A stretch of 64,000 nucleotides of DNA from Tichowtungia aerotolerans (GTDB taxonomy: Bacteria; Verrucomicrobiota; Kiritimatiellia; Kiritimatiellales; Tichowtungiaceae), in the NCBI RefSeq assembly GCF_009905215.1, contig NZ_CP047593.1:1182900-1246899 (forward strand), written 5' to 3'. Both the position numbers and the translations under genes were made by a program. Under the pieces are notes generated by a model, which searched no databases, was not told the origin of the DNA, and saw only the letters and a program-made list of their open reading frames with translations. This document shows, piece by piece, positions 61,932-64,000 of the stretch (position 1 is the stretch's first letter; each line of letters begins with the position of its first letter).

Positions 61932-62449
61932 TTTCTTTTGCAAATTCCCGGCTCTTCCCCAAAGACGGGGGAAAGGGCGGATTTTTATTAACCACATAAG
62001 ACTCATTCCGAAAGAAGGAGCCCAATCACCTGCTAGCCAGGTTCGAACACAGACGCTCTACGACATAAGCGGGTGTGTTACCTTTTCCAATTTCTAACTC
62101 CTTTTTGGTTGTTATAGCGTTTCAAAATGAAGTGTAGCCGTTCAGGGCAGGCAGAATGCCTGCGATACGTACCGCAGGCTTCCAGCCTGCTTGTTTAGAA
62201 ACGGCTACACCTTTTTTGAGTTTGCTCTAATGGGAGAAACCCTGAAGCTGGGCAACGCACAAACAATCGCTATGTTGAATTATTCTTATTGAGTTTAAAT
62301 ACCCAATAGCTTCAGCTTTTGGAACTCATAATTACTCATGTGCACCTTTCAGAAATAAATATTTGTTTGTCAAAGGATAGGGTGAGCGACCTCAGTGGAG
62401 GTCGCCGTCGGGAACCACATATCTGCTTTTACCGATTCCTGGAAACATA
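61932..62449. other. Non-coding interval after tRNA-Pro
   Basis: A weak GC hairpin (TTCCCC/GGGGAA, 61955-61972) followed 10 bases later by T-rich sequence may end the tRNA transcript. The nested palindromic element at 62132-62210 follows. I see no convincing gene in the rest. The interval marks the boundary between core sequence and the restriction locus. Confidence 0.6.
62132..62210. repeat. Nested palindromic element with terminal inverted repeats
   Basis: Outer arms GTGTAGCCGTT (62132-62142) and AACGGCTACAC (62200-62210) enclose two inner hairpins, GCAGGCA-GAA-TGCCTGC (62147-62163) and GCAGGCT-TCC-AGCCTGC (62174-62190). The whole 79-bp element can fold as a three-way structure. It resembles REP/BIME or small MITE elements. 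A T-run follows, so it may also act as a terminator. Confidence 0.7.
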
Positions 62450-62986
62450 TCAGCTGGCCTTGTATTTTTGGCGCGGGTGGGTTTTCAAGGGATACTTGGA
62501 CAACAATGCTCCTGTTTTACAGAGCTCTTCAATGTACTGGCGAACCGTTGCTTCTTTACGGTTGAGTAAACCAGAGAGTTGCGTTGCAGAGAGCTCTGCA
62601 ACACTGCACAGCTCTATGATAGCCGTCTTAACATGTTCTCTGGACGAACGTTGCGTAGATGAAACAGGCTCAGCGATAGCTTCCAGCTCATCTCTATTAG
62701 AGAGCTCACCGGTCTTATCAGAGAGCTTATCAGAGAGCTCCGCCTCAACAGCGGGCTCTGCAGACCCTCCTGATAATGCGTCTTCAGCCACCGGATGACA
62801 GCCCGGAAGGAAGTAGTACTTCCCTCGCCCGGTGCCGTCAGATTCTAGAAAATCCCGGTCTACAAGGTCATGAAGAACCTTGGACAGATCATGAGGGTGT
62901 TCATTGGTCATTTCCACCAGCCGGGAGTGTGTCAAGCTACCCTCAATCAGGGCGGCGACCAAAGCAATACGATGAGTTTCCGGCAA
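62450..62986 (-). pseudogene. C-terminal remnant of a winged-helix (AlbA/RecG-like) regulator gene
   Basis: The 178-codon frame has no ATG start; the first usable codon is TTG at 62986, and the frame runs upstream into the hsdS 3' end before a stop. The protein has two winged-helix-like regions: HRIALVAALIEGSLTHSRLVEMTNEHPHDL and TAIIELCSVAELSATQLSGLLNRKEATVRQYIEELCKTGAL, separated by a repetitive ELSDKLSDK linker. This resembles the C-terminal half of AlbA_2/DUF4062-like ATP-binding DNA-binding proteins often near type I restriction genes. The AlbA half is missing, so it is either a gene fragment or a start-altered small regulator. Confidence 0.55.
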
Positions 62987-63015
62987 TGAATAAAAGGGCT
63001 GTCCAAATGCTTCCG

Positions 63016-64000
63016 CTAAGCTTTCTTCTTCCGGGTTTTATTTTTTGGTTTCTGGTTGGCGCGTTCGGATTTGATGCGCTCCAATAAGGCAGTGGCGGAG
63101 TTTTCGCCGGTGATGAGGTCGGAGTTTTCTTTGCGCCACTGCTCGGTGAGTTCGCCGCGGAAGGCTTTGGCGAGAATGGATTGTGTCAGATGGTTGACGT
63201 GCCCCTGCGCCTCCGTCACCCGCAGATCCACTTGATCCGCAAAGGCAAACAGCTCTTCCACCCGTCGAACGATTTCGGCTTGTTCTGGCAATGAAGGAAT
63301 ATCTAAATTTAGTTTTTTAAACTTCTTTAGGTTCACTTTCTGCTGAGCAACACCCCCAGAAATATCGAACACCTTTGCTCTAAAACATTCCGACATCATT
63401 GAGTAATAAACAAAGTTAGTCGTAGCTTTTGATTCATCAACGGAAAGTTTGATGCAATCTGCAGTAATAACGGCCTTGGGGCGATCTAAGGGATATATAG
63501 CCACATCGCCGGGAGGGTCTCCCATCTTGGTGATTAAAATATTCCCAGGCTCAACACGATGAGCTTTGAGTTCGTTGAATTTTGAGGTACTGACAAATTT
63601 TGTCCCCTCACCACCAAAAGAATGAGCCCTAATTTCACGTACAAAAACAAGCGGGTGACCATGGTCTCGATAATCAGTAACTTTTAGATTACTACCAAAC
63701 GGCCCAATACCGAGAGAGTACTTTTTTTCGCAAGCAAGGTCTTCGATTAAAAAAGGGTTCCAGTCAAAAGCAACCTTGTTCTCCTTTCTCCACTCCTCGG
63801 TGAGTTTGCCGGAGACGGCGGCGGCGAGGACGGATTGGCGGAAGCGTTTCAGGATGGCGGGGAGGCCGTCGAGGCGGGTCTTTACGGAGTCCACCTGCGC
63901 CAGCAAATCATCCAGCCGCGTCGCAATCTCTTTCTGCTCTGCCAAGGGAGGGAGAACAAAAGGCAACGTCTTTGCAGTTGCTCCGGAAATTTCCTTAAAG
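63016..64000 (-). CDS. hsdS: Type I restriction system specificity subunit HsdS, 5' end outside window
   Basis: About 328 residues of the C-terminal part are present, and the frame stays open to the window edge. The central conserved region (PLAEQKEIATRLDDLLAQVDSVKTRLDGLPAILKRFRQSVLAAAVSGKLTEEWR) is followed by target recognition domain 2 (about 63300-63780) and a second conserved region (LPEQAEIVRRVEELFAFADQVDLRV ... ILAKAFRGELTEQWR). Each recognition domain reads half of the DNA target. TRD2 is visibly more AT-rich than the conserved parts, a sign of domain exchange. The end is basic (KPKNKTRKKKA). hsdM and hsdR are expected beyond 64000. Confidence 0.95.
   Translation of the reverse strand, partial: FKEISGATAKTLPFVLPPLAEQKEIATRLDDLLAQVDSVKTRLDGLPAILKRFRQSVLAAAVSGKLTEEWRKENKVAFDWNPFLIEDLACEKKYSLGIGPFGSNLKVTDYRDHGHPLVFVREIRAHSFGGEGTKFVSTSKFNELKAHRVEPGNILITKMGDPPGDVAIYPLDRPKAVITADCIKLSVDESKATTNFVYYSMMSECFRAKVFDISGGVAQQKVNLKKFKKLNLDIPSLPEQAEIVRRVEELFAFADQVDLRVTEAQGHVNHLTQSILAKAFRGELTEQWRKENSDLITGENSATALLERIKSERANQKPKNKTRKKKA

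Overview
The window reads as chromosomal DNA of a Gram-negative, free-living, probably marine bacterium. The best guess is a Kiritimatiellota-type member of the PVC superphylum. The sequence shows several secreted sulfatases beside glycosidases, an outer-membrane biogenesis gene set (lpxA, fabZ, lnt), PVC-like housekeeping neighbourhoods and moderately high GC. The taxonomic assignment is inference; no rRNA gene is present.

Layout. (1) 1-18.2 kb is a polysaccharide utilisation locus. A LacI-type regulator (7432-8469) is transcribed away from a tightly overlapping operon of two GH5-like glycosidases, an orphan protein, a Tat-exported sulfatase, a GPH-type sugar symporter and a second sulfatase that leaves the window. 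A second minus-strand run (18070 to 8473) encodes a large repeat-built surface protein, a GH106-like alpha-L-rhamnosidase, a sulfatase with a lectin-like tail and a TIM-barrel-like secreted protein. Near-identical operator sequences lie in the promoter spacers of the GH5/sulfatase operon, the surface protein gene and lacI itself, so these form one regulon. A sulfated, rhamnose-containing algal glycan is a plausible substrate. (2) 18.4-31.2 kb is core: phoH, 7TM-HD phosphohydrolase, ybeY and corC, then an mtfA-like peptidase, an ion channel, lnt-prfB-trpC, nrdR, a histone H1-like protein and gmk. (3) 31.3-36.8 kb is a sugar-acid module: a LarA-type nickel epimerase/racemase homologue, gnd and a PfkB (KDG) kinase, divergent from uxuA. 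(4) 37-45 kb holds aroC, three related membrane-anchored TPR proteins around a tRNA-His gene, comEC with a degenerate C-terminal domain, and rmuC. (5) 45-50 kb holds a Fur-family regulator, a small ferredoxin, a PAP2-like protein, a GC-rich antiporter/APC-EIIA pair, and HAD and methyltransferase genes. (6) 51-61.8 kb holds an oligopeptide ABC system without its ATPases, secG, tpiA, gspE/pilB, lpxA, fabZ, a YkgJ-like protein, a parvulin lipoprotein and a polyprenol-phosphate mannosyltransferase-like gene. (7) 61.8 kb to the end holds tRNA-Pro, a nested palindromic element, a gene remnant and the 3' two-thirds of a type I restriction hsdS, which is accessory DNA.

The most unusual signal crosses these regions. 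An interrupted palindrome, TTCCAA-N3-TTGGAA, occurs about 22 times with at most one mismatch (10 perfect), both inside genes in all three reading phases and between genes. When copies are paired, their spacing is 22, 31, 33 or 42 bp, close to whole turns of the DNA helix. This suggests an uncharacterised DNA-binding protein that binds cooperatively on one helical face.
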